Shown piece by piece: positions 34,650 through 43,611 of a stretch of DNA of 60,529 nt. Below the pieces are notes generated by a model. It saw only the letters and a program-made list of their open reading frames with translations, made no database searches and was not told the origin of the DNA. The DNA is from Fibrobacter succinogenes (GTDB taxonomy: Bacteria > Fibrobacterota > Fibrobacteria > Fibrobacterales > Fibrobacteraceae), in the NCBI GenBank assembly GCA_902768715.1, contig CACXMH010000022.1, positions 1 through 60,529 on the forward strand. Reading direction: 5' to 3'. Position numbers and translations under genes: made by a program. Position 1 is the first letter of the stretch, and the number at the start of each line of letters is the position of its first letter.

Positions 34650-36177
34650 CGTTTACAATTCGTTCTGCCAAAAGCGGAAGCGGAGTCTCTCCGGCGGCCA
34701 CCAGTTCTTTCCAGGACTGGACCAAATCTACAAAACCTTTCAGCTTGGGAGCGGAACGGGACACACCGCTAGCCTCGGCCACAAGCATCTGCCAGAAGGT
34801 TCCTTCGCCGTTTCGAACGCGGGCAAGGACATTTTCTACCGAAGTCTTGCCGATGGCGCGGGGCGGCGTGTTGATGACCCGCAGGTGGGCGGCATCATCC
34901 TTTTCATTTGAAAGAAGACGCAAATACGAAAGAATATCCCGGACTTCCTTGCGGTCCCAGAACCGCGTGCCGCCAAAAATCACTGATGGAATGCGGTTGT
35001 CGTTCAAGGCCTTTTCTATCACGCGGGACTGGGCATTGGTGCGGTAAAACACCGCCGTCTTGGAGTAATTCGCCTCGCCCGCTACGGCGATCAAATCTGC
35101 TATCTGCTGGGCTTCGCTTCGGTCGTCCATCGTGTGCCGCACACGAATGGGGTCGCCGGCCTCTTCCTTGGAATACACCACTTTTTGCATTTCCAGAGGG
35201 CGCACGTTGTGGGCAATTACGGAGCCCGCCCCCTTCACGATATTTGACGTAGAGCGGTAGTTCCGTTCCAATTTCACGATAGTCACCGGGGCAAAATCCC
35301 TATGGAAATTGCGGATAATCTTGATGTTCGCACCACGCCAGCCGTAAATGCTCTGGTCGTCGTCGCCAACCACCGTCACGTTCTTCCGCTCGTTAATGAG
35401 CAACTTCAAAAGCTCATACTGCACGTCGTTGGTATCTTGATATTCATCTACCACCACGTACTTGTAGCGTTCTGCCAGCTGGTCTGCCAAATGGGGCACT
35501 TTCTGGAGCATGAGCACCGTATTGAACAGCAGGTCGTCAAAATCCATGGCGTTGGATTCCTTGAGGCGCTTCTGGTATTCCCCGTAAAGTCTAGCCATTC
35601 TCTCCTGGTCGGCAAATTCCGCGCGCATCATGGCGATTTCCGGCGTCTGCAAAACAGCTTCGCCGTTGGTATATAGAATGGTGTTCTTGTATCGAGAAAT
35701 GGCTCCGTGAAGTTTTTTTACTTCGGACGCATCGTAATTTTCGCCCAGTTCTTCCTTGAGGATTTCTTTCAGAATCCGTTTCTGGTCATCGTCGTCATAG
35801 ATGGAGAAATTGTTGTCGTACCAGGAGCCGCCCATGGCGTGAATCACGAAATCCTTGGTTAGGCAAAGACGCAATAGCTTAAGGCACACCGAGTGGAACG
35901 TGCCCATCCAGTTGAAGGCCAGGCGGACCTGCAAAAGCTTCTGGATACGCTCCTTCATTTCGCGGGCCGCCTTGTTGGTAAACGTCACCGCCAAAATTCG
36001 GTCCGCCTCCACCTGATGGAATGACACCAGATGGGCAATCTTGTAGGTGATGGCACGCGTCTTGCCCGAACCCGCCCCGGCCAAAATCAGCATAGGGCCG
36101 TCAATCTTTTTGGCAGCCGCCGCCTGTTCCGGGTTCAGTTCACGATTCAAGACAACATCATCAACCACGTTCGCCAT
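34471..36177 (-). CDS. UvrD/PcrA helicase, N-terminal part (before break)
   Basis: 3'-5' helicase of excision and mismatch repair. Motifs present: MLILAGAGSGKTRAITYKI (Walker A), VTFTNKAAREM, VVDEYQDTNDVQ (II), VGDDDQSIYGWRGA (III) and LERNYRSTSNI (IV). Residues after YKEFLRTGG are out of frame from about 34640. The start at 36177 (MANVVDDVVLNREL) has AAGGAG eight bases before; the open frame to 36204 crosses the predicted LexA box and is not chosen. Confidence 0.85.
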   Translation of the reverse strand: MANVVDDVVLNRELNPEQAAAAKKIDGPMLILAGAGSGKTRAITYKIAHLVSFHQVEADRILAVTFTNKAAREMKERIQKLLQVRLAFNWMGTFHSVCLKLLRLCLTKDFVIHAMGGSWYDNNFSIYDDDDQKRILKEILKEELGENYDASEVKKLHGAISRYKNTILYTNGEAVLQTPEIAMMRAEFADQERMARLYGEYQKRLKESNAMDFDDLLFNTVLMLQKVPHLADQLAERYKYVVVDEYQDTNDVQYELLKLLINERKNVTVVGDDDQSIYGWRGANIKIIRNFHRDFAPVTIVKLERNYRSTSNIVKGAGSVIAHNVRPLEMQKVVYSKEEAGDPIRVRHTMDDRSEAQQIADLIAVAGEANYSKTAVFYRTNAQSRVIEKALNDNRIPSVIFGGTRFWDRKEVRDILSYLRLLSNEKDDAAHLRVINTPPRAIGKTSVENVLARVRNGEGTFWQMLVAEASGVSRSAPKLKGFVDLVQSWKELVAAGETPLPLLAERIVNDVAYKEFLRTGGNSGCLFAGYFPLDRRRQEGGRFQGSCNSHDHSHGEGPGVQYGAHCRL

Positions 36178-36189
36178 CAAAAAGCTCCT

Positions 36190-36203
36190 TGCACAAATGT
36201 ACA
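36190..36203. promoter_or_regulatory. LexA-like box upstream of uvrD
   Basis: On the minus strand the site reads TGTACATTTGTGCA, one base from TGCNCN4GTGCA. A TATATT -10-like element lies directly before it. It is 13 bases upstream of the start at 36177. The + strand TTGCACAAATGTACA resembles TTGCACAAACGAACA before recA. Confidence 0.55.
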
Positions 36204-36228
36204 ATATAGCAAAAAAGGCTGAGCAACA

Positions 36229-36253
36229 GAAAAAGCCCGGCTAAGCCGGGCTT
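36229..36253 (-). terminator. Terminator of the cadherin-protein gene
   Basis: AAGCCCGGC (36245-36253 side) pairs with GCCGGGCTT (36233-36241 side) around a three-base loop on the minus strand and is followed by TTTT. It lies 17 bases after the stop at 36271. Confidence 0.85.
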
Positions 36254-36270
36254 CTTAAGCATCAATCAAC

Positions 36271-38004
36271 TTACTTTGACTTGGGCCGCTTGTAACCGAA
36301 AGACTTCAGCAGGTCTTCGGTGACCTTCTTGCTCTGGTTCATCTTGTTCACGTTGGTGGCCTCATCAAAGGGCGGCAGGTCGCAACGCAAGGTGCTCTTC
36401 ATGGTGAACTCCGTCTTGTAAACGTAAGCACCGGTTGCGTACAGGCGGCCATTATCCGTATGCAGGTCGCCGTTCTCGTCGGGCTTCATTTCAAAGTACA
36501 GAGTCAGCACACCGGCATCGCTTGCGTAGCTCGGATCGTTCAGGTCCTGAGTAAAGCTGAAGTAATCCACGAACTGTCCAAGAGACGTGTAAATCCAAAT
36601 CTTGGCACTCATCTTGGTATCGTAAATGTTCGCCTTACTGATGTCGCTACCCAGATCGCTCTTGAAGTCGGCGGAGCAATGCTCTTCCACGAATTCTTCC
36701 ACGGTCACCTTCTTGCTACCCACGGCATCGACGGCATCCAAAAGAATCAAACCGTCACTGCCAACCAGGTCATCGAGAGTGGCTAGGCCGCCAACAGAAT
36801 TGATCACGGGAACCTTCGTCTCGATACCGAGAGTGGGGCCCAAGTGGTCGGTCAGGCCCGGATAGACTTCTTCGCCAGGCTTGGCGGCCTTGTTCTTGAA
36901 GCTTCCGCCAACCTGTGTCTCGATTTCCTTGTCAGCCTGGGGGTTGTAGATAGACACTGCGAAGGTCTGGCCCTCTTCGGGTTTCTTGCTGGCGTAGTAC
37001 TTGTCCACGTCTTCCTTGGTAATGTTCGTCACAGGCTTTTCTACAGTAATATCTACGTCCTTGGTGTTCTTGGCCATCACATATACCACCGCAGAAGCCT
37101 CGTTACCGGCCTTGTCGCGGTAGAAGCGGACAATCTCGTTGATTTCTCCGGGCTGCAGGCCTTCGACTGTCAGGCTATCCTGAATCTGGCAGCCGCGACC
37201 GTCGCCCAAATCCACGCACCACTGGACTTCGACCATGTTGGAATGCAGCACGGCCTGGTCTTCGGGAGAAAGGATCTTCACCGTAGGCGGAATCAGGTCA
37301 ACCACAATGTAAACGGACTGGGTAGAAGAGTTGCCCATCTCGTTTACATAGGTGTAGCTTACCTCGTAGCCAACGTTGCCATCCTTGTCCTTGGTCACCT
37401 TGCCCTTCTGGTCAACGGTATAGCTCACCTGGACTGTTGTTTCGCCAACACCCTTCGCCTTGGTGGCATAGTCGTAGGTCACCGAGAACAGGACTTCGCC
37501 TTCGGTCAGGGAGTAGGCATACACAGGAGCGGCATTGCCGATTTCAGAACCAGAACCGCCATTGGAACCGCTGTTCGTCCCGGCGTTAGAGCCACCGTTC
37601 GCACCACCGTTGGAACTACTATTCGTACCACCGTTGGAACCGCCATTAGAACTGCCAGGCTTTCCGCCGTTGGAGCCGCTGTTGGTGCCGGCATTGGAAC
37701 CGCTGTTAGATGTACCGGCGTTGGCCGTGCCCGTAGAGCCCGAATTAACCGTCGTGGTCTTGAGTGCCTGACCCGTGGCAGCATCGGCCATGTAAGACAC
37801 GTTCACCGTTTTGCCGCCTACGTTCACCTGGTAAGACACCGTGATGACTTCGATGGAATCAATCTTTCCATTGGCGCCAATCACCGGAATCTTTTCCACA
37901 TTGCCGTTCTTGTCGGTCACGTACGAAATCACCACATCTACGCCGGCAACCTTTTCTGTATAGGAAACCTTGACCTGGTCGCCATTGTACTGGGAGTAGG
38001 TCAC
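36271..38004 (-). CDS. Surface protein, C-terminal part (continues the cadherin protein)
   Basis: 577 residues with no ATG and no signal peptide. It begins with GTG overlapping the upstream stop by four bases (GTGA) and continues the same type of beta-rich sequence (VTYSQYNGDQVKVSY), so it most likely belongs to the upstream gene and is separated by a single-base frame change. A Gly/Ser/Asn-rich tract with repeated NGGSNGGTN-like units lies at about residues 85-150. A bacterial Ig-like segment (LIPPTVKILSPEDQAV) and a C-terminal domain of unknown fold follow. Translational coupling of two proteins is possible but the second would lack an export signal. Confidence 0.6.
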   Translation of the reverse strand: MTYSQYNGDQVKVSYTEKVAGVDVVISYVTDKNGNVEKIPVIGANGKIDSIEVITVSYQVNVGGKTVNVSYMADAATGQALKTTTVNSGSTGTANAGTSNSGSNAGTNSGSNGGKPGSSNGGSNGGTNSSSNGGANGGSNAGTNSGSNGGSGSEIGNAAPVYAYSLTEGEVLFSVTYDYATKAKGVGETTVQVSYTVDQKGKVTKDKDGNVGYEVSYTYVNEMGNSSTQSVYIVVDLIPPTVKILSPEDQAVLHSNMVEVQWCVDLGDGRGCQIQDSLTVEGLQPGEINEIVRFYRDKAGNEASAVVYVMAKNTKDVDITVEKPVTNITKEDVDKYYASKKPEEGQTFAVSIYNPQADKEIETQVGGSFKNKAAKPGEEVYPGLTDHLGPTLGIETKVPVINSVGGLATLDDLVGSDGLILLDAVDAVGSKKVTVEEFVEEHCSADFKSDLGSDISKANIYDTKMSAKIWIYTSLGQFVDYFSFTQDLNDPSYASDAGVLTLYFEMKPDENGDLHTDNGRLYATGAYVYKTEFTMKSTLRCDLPPFDEATNVNKMNQSKKVTEDLLKSFGYKRPKSK

Positions 38005-41000
38005 GGTTCCAGTTCAGCATTCACCGTAAAGGAACGGGTCTCGTAATTGCAGGTAGAATCCGTATAGGACTCGTCCAGCACGGGTTCCTTGACCGTAACC
38101 ACGATGTCGTTGTTCTTCTTGTTCACATACACCGAGGTATCTCCCTCTGCCGGGGTTTCGACCAGGGTAAAGATGTTGCCACTGTTGTCATGCTCGGCAG
38201 CCGTTGTCACCGTCACTTCGGGAGTACGGGTGCTGACAAAGATACCCACCGTTTCGGTAACCCCGCTGTTCTTGGTGGGGTCCTTGTAGGTAAGCGTCAC
38301 CACATTGAAACCTTCGTGGAGATTTTTATGCCAGCAGGAATCCAGCCGTTCGCCTTCGCACATGTCCTTGCCATCGGCAGTCCACTGGATAAGCATGCTG
38401 TTCTCGTTGGTGTACAGGGTCCCAGTCGGGTTTGTCCAGTTCTGCGATCCGCTGCCAGTCTCTGCATAGGTCACCACAATCTTCGACGTTTCCTTGACAT
38501 CGGAAATATTGATGGTAACAGTGGCCGTGTCGGCATTGCCATCGGGATCCTTTACCTGTACCACCAAGGTATATGTCTTCTGGGTTTCGTAGTCAAACAC
38601 GTCGTTGGTCTTGATGACACCTGTATTGGCATCGATGGTGAACTTGGTCTTGTCGCCACCGATAGCGGTAAAGGTGTTCTTGCGGAAATTCTCGTTCTGG
38701 TCGGGGTCGTACAATTCCAGAGTACCCACCGTAGTTCCCTTGGGCTGGTTTTCGGCCACCGTCATGGTGGCGTCATCGATTTCAGCGCCTTCGTTGATAT
38801 CCTTGATGGTGATTTTCACGAGGGTTTCGATACGATTGTGTCCATCGTTTACAAACACCTGGATTTCAAACGTCGTCTTGGTGAGAGCCTCGAAATCGAT
38901 TTGCCTTGCCACCTTGACCTTGCCAGTCTTGGCATCAATGCTAAAGGCCTTGCCGTTGTTTCCGCTACCAAAGGAGAACGTGAGGGTGTCGCCTTCGGGA
39001 TCGCTGCCCGTTACCGTACCCACAACGGAATCTACAGGAGCGTTTTCGCGGATAGTGACCGTAAACCCGCTAGCCGTGGGCAACTCGTTGCCGTCAATAA
39101 CGGTTATCGTTGAAGGAAGTTCAATGCAGCTGGGCGTATTGCCAGGTTTGCCGTTATCGCAAATGCGGATTGTCAGGACATAGGAGGAGTCCGTCTCGTA
39201 ATCGATGGCATAGTCCTTAGTCACCACGATATTTCCGTCAGGCGTAACGTTAAACAAGTTATCCGGGTTGCCGCCTACGATGCTATAGGTCAAAGCAGAA
39301 CCGGCATCTTCATCGAAACCTTCTACGCAACGGTAAAGAACATCGCCAACCACACAATCCACAGGAGTTCCAGCCGTGGCATTTTCTTGTATGGTTCCGT
39401 TACGGACCGTCGCCGTTGGAGGTTCGTTGACGTCGATGACGTTGACAAGAGCCCAAGCCCTCACTGTATGCACCCCATCGGAAACATCCACGCCCAGCAG
39501 GTAGAGCGAGCCATCCTCGTAGTTCGGAGCTCCCGTTACCGAAATCTCACCGGAGGAGGCATTGATTTCAAACAGGGAACTGGCGTTACCTTCGGCAATG
39601 GTATAGGTCATTGTCTTTTTCTCTGGATCGGTGGCAGTAATCTGGCATCCCTTGGTCCAGGTCGTAGTGTTCTCTTTTATTTCGCAGGTGTCATTCTGAA
39701 CCACCGGAGATTCGTTTTCATTGGTAACCCGCACAATGGCCGTAACGGTGGTGTCTTTGCCATCCTTGTCGGAGACCTTCACGCTTAAGGTGTACTTGTA
39801 ATCCTGTGACGCCAGCGCTTCGTAATCGATGTTCTCTTTCGTGTAAACCAGCGCAAAGGTATCGCCCTGAACAAACTCCTTCCTTATCTCAAAGACTCCA
39901 TTCGGATCGCCAGAGGTAATGGTGTATGTCAAGTATTTTCTTCCGTCTTCAGGGTCAATCGCCTTAATCTGGCCTATAAACTGACCGATACCGCCATTCT
40001 CCACGACTGTAGTATCAAAACCAGCGGCCACAGGTTTTTCGTTCACATTGTTAATGGTCACGTTTACATTTACAACCACTGAGTCCTTGCCATCAGAAAC
40101 CGACACTAGCAAAGGATACACGGGGTTAGCCAGGGCCTCGTAATCAAGGGTGCCATTGACCTGAATCTGACCGGTAGAGGTGTTTATCTTGAACACATTC
40201 CCTACGTTTCCGTAAATAATATGGTATATCAAGGCCCATTTTTCGTCAGGACTCTTCAATGTAGTCGAATCCACATCGTGACCTTCCACCTTGCAAACAT
40301 TTGTATTCTTGGCAACATTCTCATTGATAGTCTTGTTGCAGCCTTTTGCGGTGGGAGCGTCGTTCACAGGGGTTACGTTGATGGTCAAGGTATAATTGCC
40401 GGAAGCAGGTGCCGTCACACCTTCTGCCGGATCATTAATTTTGAACGAGATAGTCGTGTACGGAGAGCCGGACTGGTTAAGTGCAGGAACAAACGTCAGG
40501 TTCCCAAGATTACCGCTTGAAACAGACAAGCCTCCAGCCGGAAGCGACGTAACGTCCGAACCGTTCAGCTTGAGCGTTCCCTTACCCGGAAGACCCGTGA
40601 TAAGCACGTTATAGGCGGTTCCGGTTCCATCGGAACATTGCGCCGGGAAAAAACCGTTAAGGTTAAGGACAGCGTCTTCCGGGACGGTCACGCTGTTATT
40701 GGCACCAACAATATTGCAAGGAGTCGTATTGTCATTGTCGATAATCTGCATAGAAACTGGCCACTCACGGCTATTGTCGCTAAACACGCCCCCAGTCAAA
40801 TTAAAGATTTGCAGCGTAAAAAATTCGCGGTTTTCTGCAACGCCATCGTCGTTTATCCAGATCTTGATAGGAGTTTCCGTTTTCAGCGAGTCCTTAGGAA
40901 TACGGGCAGACGCCGTATCCGCGCCGCAAATAGGTAGGGAGATGTAACCTGTACATCCCGACTGGCCGCTGGTGGTACAAACGTCGTTAATGTTGGCGAG

Positions 41001-42287
41001 CGTGGACCCCGACGCCACGGTACCGTTAAATTCAAAACAGTACTTGAAGGTCACGTCAGTAGTAGGAGCTTTGGTGAGACTGATGTCCAGTGAGCTTCCG
41101 GTATATCCTCCAACGACATCGGCCTCAGACAATATCTGGTTCGCCGCCATGTTAAGTCCAATCTGAGGCGGGTTGAAGGGGACATACTTGAAGTCCTTTG
41201 CATCGAAATCGGCATTAATTCGAATGACTTTTCCAAGGAGCTGTCCGGCAAAATGAGTATGCTGCGAAATCGTAATCACGCCACTCGAGAGATATGAACC
41301 TTGCAATGTCTTATCCGCGGCTCCCATGCTAAGATCGTTGGGCGTGTAGAACAAAAGATTTCCCGCGTAATCGGAATTGGCGAGAGGAGTGTCCGAAAAG
41401 CCGACCCATGCGGAACCGTTCCAAGTAGCACCCTTGGCATACACCACAACGATTTCACCACTGGTAGAACCTATTCCAGTAATGCTCCCTTCTACATAAA
41501 TCTTAGTCAACCGACCATTGGGGGGCATCACCACATGAAGTTTCGCGTTATTCTGTAAATGAATTGAAGGGATTACAATGTTGTAGGCACTAGAGTCCCC
41601 ATCTGGATTGGCAGGAACATGGATATACACGGTTCCTCCATTTCCACTAATCGCATTTATTCGATGCATTAGTTCAGAGCTATAATCTGGGGTGGGTATA
41701 TCCAAGTCCGAATCCACCGCATAGACCTGTTTTGTATCGGTGCAGAAGCCTGCATTACTTGTAGAAATAGAGCCATGAGCATTGGAAACGCCAGTGCTTG
41801 TATATCCATTATAACTAGAGGCACAGTTCTTGCCTGCAAAATAGTTGTTCCCTGCTCCATTATTGCTCGCATTAAAGGTTCCATTGAAGCGGGTAGGTCC
41901 AGTCAAGATAGAGTCCGTTCCCGTTTCATTGCTAAAGGAGCCGCCAAACATCAAGGGGCCACCAATGGAGTGGTTAGAGTTTCCACCCATCTTGAAGTTA
42001 CCCGTCGCACTACCCACATAGCCCACACTGTCCGTTATATGGATATTTTGGCCCACGAAATTAATACCTTCGCTACTAACACCCGTAGCGAACAGCTTGT
42101 ATTTCATCAAGCGTTTCCACTTTTCTAACTGTTGGTCTTGCCAATCAGAATCCGTCTGTCCATTTGCCTTAGCATTGAACTTAAACGGCTTGACATCTAT
42201 CTCGTAGGTAGGTTCGCTCGCATACGAGGCGCAGACGGCCCCGACCACCAGGGCCAGTCCTAGTAAATTTTTCTTTAACACCCACAT
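38001..42287 (-). CDS. Giant secreted cadherin-repeat protein, N-terminal part
   Basis: About 1428 residues. The signal peptide MWVLKKNLLGLALVVGAVCA is followed by an N-terminal domain (to about 370) rich in Gly/Ser strands with repeated short units, a Calx-beta-like segment, then six cadherin-like repeats, each beginning with NE(x)P or NEG, containing ENx(6)VG...DPD or AxDPE and ending with DGxxxxxVT-type strands. Such repeats bind Ca2+ and form long rods in secreted adhesins. The start at 42287 has AGGAG seven bases upstream. It ends ELEP-stop where the frame moves into the downstream part (GTGA overlap). A role in adhesion to plant cell walls would suit a fibre degrader, but this is inference. 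Confidence 0.82.
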   Translation of the reverse strand: MWVLKKNLLGLALVVGAVCASYASEPTYEIDVKPFKFNAKANGQTDSDWQDQQLEKWKRLMKYKLFATGVSSEGINFVGQNIHITDSVGYVGSATGNFKMGGNSNHSIGGPLMFGGSFSNETGTDSILTGPTRFNGTFNASNNGAGNNYFAGKNCASSYNGYTSTGVSNAHGSISTSNAGFCTDTKQVYAVDSDLDIPTPDYSSELMHRINAISGNGGTVYIHVPANPDGDSSAYNIVIPSIHLQNNAKLHVVMPPNGRLTKIYVEGSITGIGSTSGEIVVVYAKGATWNGSAWVGFSDTPLANSDYAGNLLFYTPNDLSMGAADKTLQGSYLSSGVITISQHTHFAGQLLGKVIRINADFDAKDFKYVPFNPPQIGLNMAANQILSEADVVGGYTGSSLDISLTKAPTTDVTFKYCFEFNGTVASGSTLANINDVCTTSGQSGCTGYISLPICGADTASARIPKDSLKTETPIKIWINDDGVAENREFFTLQIFNLTGGVFSDNSREWPVSMQIIDNDNTTPCNIVGANNSVTVPEDAVLNLNGFFPAQCSDGTGTAYNVLITGLPGKGTLKLNGSDVTSLPAGGLSVSSGNLGNLTFVPALNQSGSPYTTISFKINDPAEGVTAPASGNYTLTINVTPVNDAPTAKGCNKTINENVAKNTNVCKVEGHDVDSTTLKSPDEKWALIYHIIYGNVGNVFKINTSTGQIQVNGTLDYEALANPVYPLLVSVSDGKDSVVVNVNVTINNVNEKPVAAGFDTTVVENGGIGQFIGQIKAIDPEDGRKYLTYTITSGDPNGVFEIRKEFVQGDTFALVYTKENIDYEALASQDYKYTLSVKVSDKDGKDTTVTAIVRVTNENESPVVQNDTCEIKENTTTWTKGCQITATDPEKKTMTYTIAEGNASSLFEINASSGEISVTGAPNYEDGSLYLLGVDVSDGVHTVRAWALVNVIDVNEPPTATVRNGTIQENATAGTPVDCVVGDVLYRCVEGFDEDAGSALTYSIVGGNPDNLFNVTPDGNIVVTKDYAIDYETDSSYVLTIRICDNGKPGNTPSCIELPSTITVIDGNELPTASGFTVTIRENAPVDSVVGTVTGSDPEGDTLTFSFGSGNNGKAFSIDAKTGKVKVARQIDFEALTKTTFEIQVFVNDGHNRIETLVKITIKDINEGAEIDDATMTVAENQPKGTTVGTLELYDPDQNENFRKNTFTAIGGDKTKFTIDANTGVIKTNDVFDYETQKTYTLVVQVKDPDGNADTATVTINISDVKETSKIVVTYAETGSGSQNWTNPTGTLYTNENSMLIQWTADGKDMCEGERLDSCWHKNLHEGFNVVTLTYKDPTKNSGVTETVGIFVSTRTPEVTVTTAAEHDNSGNIFTLVETPAEGDTSVYVNKKNNDIVVTVKEPVLDESYTDSTCNYETRSFTVNAELEP

Positions 42288-42443
42288 ACACAGTCTCCTG
42301 GGCAAGGCCCAAATCCGCAAGGTCCCCTCGACAATGCGGCACACACTATGTTAAATATACTTTATAATTCCCGTATTTCAAAATGGAATGTTTCGATTTG
42401 GATACATTTTAGTGATAAAAAAGACCTTTTTTTGCACTTTTTT

Positions 42444-42474
42444 ATAAAAAACGCCCCGGAAGCAGGGTCCGGGG
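42444..42474 (-). terminator. Terminator of the Rpn-nuclease gene
   Basis: CCCCGGA (42454-42460) pairs with TCCGGGG (42468-42474). On the minus strand it is followed by CGTTTTTTAT. It has the same stem as the terminator at 43559. Confidence 0.85.
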
Positions 42475-42507
42475 TCGTGAGAGGAGAGCCGTCCACCACA
42501 GGATTTG

Positions 42508-43464
42508 TCACTTCAGTTCGCAGGCCCTGGCTATGATTTCCGGGGACACCCCCTGGGACCGGAGAAATTCTATCACCTGGGCCCGCCCCTTTTCCATGCC
42601 TTTTTCCATGCCTTTTTCAAGGCCCATTTCCATGCCCTTTTCCATGCCCTTCTTCATGCCGGCCCTTCGACCGGAGCGTTCCGCAGCACGCCGGGCATCA
42701 CCGGCACTCACAAAACCCATCCTCTGTCCTATGCTCTTGAAAGCCATCTGCAGTTCCTCCAAGTCCTCTTCCCCAATGAACTCTCCTAAATATAAGTTTA
42801 TTTTTTCCAAAAAACAGTCTTTACCAAAATTTCCCAAAAGTTCCAGACGGCATCCGATAGCGGAAGCCATTTCCGACAACCCACACCTGTCAAAGGCGTA
42901 TTTCATCACCAGGGCCCCAACAGCGGCCTCCACGTTGACTTCCGAAAGACATCTCTCATCGTCGAGCTCGGACAAATTAACCAATGCAAATTCAAAGGGA
43001 AGATCCTTGCCTTGAAATTTCGCACGATTTTTCCTTCTGAAATCGGCCAAAGGGTCCCACCCTCTTGTCCCGTTGTATATGACGATGGCCTTTGTCGGAA
43101 ACCACCGAAAATCCGTATCATTCTTGTTCACCATTATATTGAAAGCGTACCGTCCTAGCTGATCCAGAATCCGTTTATCGGTATAGGACTTGTGTTCCAA
43201 CAGGATTCCGACAAAGAGATCGCCTCCTCCTGCAGATTTCGCCCTGAAGGCCAAATCCGACTCGCCCCTTTCCTGGACCTCGCTAAACAAGCCTGATAGC
43301 GGCGACAGGGTATCCAGATCTACACCGTCAAGTATGGAATCCAGCTCCCGGTTGGATTCGCGCGCAAGGGAGAGCAGGGTTTTGGCGTTGGCGGGTTTTG
43401 AATAGACGTAGCGAAAAAAACCATCATGTTTCTTATTTTTTACCCTTTTGTTTTCTTTTTTCAT
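42508..43464 (-). CDS. Rpn/YhgA-like PD-(D/E)XK nuclease (transposase_31 family)
   Basis: 318 residues. HDGFFRYVYS at the start, SDLAFRAK with the catalytic Asp and ILLEHKSY with ExK match recombination-promoting nucleases and the related 'Rpn family' proteins. QLGRYAF and TKAIVIYNG are further family features. The C-terminal EKGMEKGMEMG-type tandem repeats (about 270-295) are typical of the family. These proteins cut DNA and promote recombination; some behave as defence or phase-variable factors. It lies between two surface-protein genes. Confidence 0.85.
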   Translation of the reverse strand: MKKENKRVKNKKHDGFFRYVYSKPANAKTLLSLARESNRELDSILDGVDLDTLSPLSGLFSEVQERGESDLAFRAKSAGGGDLFVGILLEHKSYTDKRILDQLGRYAFNIMVNKNDTDFRWFPTKAIVIYNGTRGWDPLADFRRKNRAKFQGKDLPFEFALVNLSELDDERCLSEVNVEAAVGALVMKYAFDRCGLSEMASAIGCRLELLGNFGKDCFLEKINLYLGEFIGEEDLEELQMAFKSIGQRMGFVSAGDARRAAERSGRRAGMKKGMEKGMEMGLEKGMEKGMEKGRAQVIEFLRSQGVSPEIIARACELK

Positions 43465-43558
43465 ATTTACCCCGTTTTTGTGTGTACACCTATATAAACG
43501 GAGATGCCAGTCAAAAAAAGCCTGGAAAAATTTATTTTACAAGTTTGTGTGTATTCGC

Positions 43559-43592
43559 AAAAAAAACACCCCGGATTTATGGTCCGGGGCGT
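43559..43592 (-). terminator. Terminator of the Ser-rich lipoprotein gene
   Basis: CCCCGGA (43569-43575) pairs with TCCGGGG (43583-43589) around a seven-base loop, with A residues at 43559-43566 that read as T on the minus strand. The stem matches the terminator 1.1 kb away. Confidence 0.85.
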
Positions 43593-43611
43593 GTGAATAA
43601 GTTTTTTTAGA

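Noticed and set aside
36844-38046. 400-residue open frame on the + strand
   Set aside because: Antisense to the repeat-rich surface protein; low-complexity mirror.
42508-43464. Transposon insertion
   Set aside because: The Rpn family name includes 'transposase', but no inverted repeats or target duplication were found; the matching stems are terminators.
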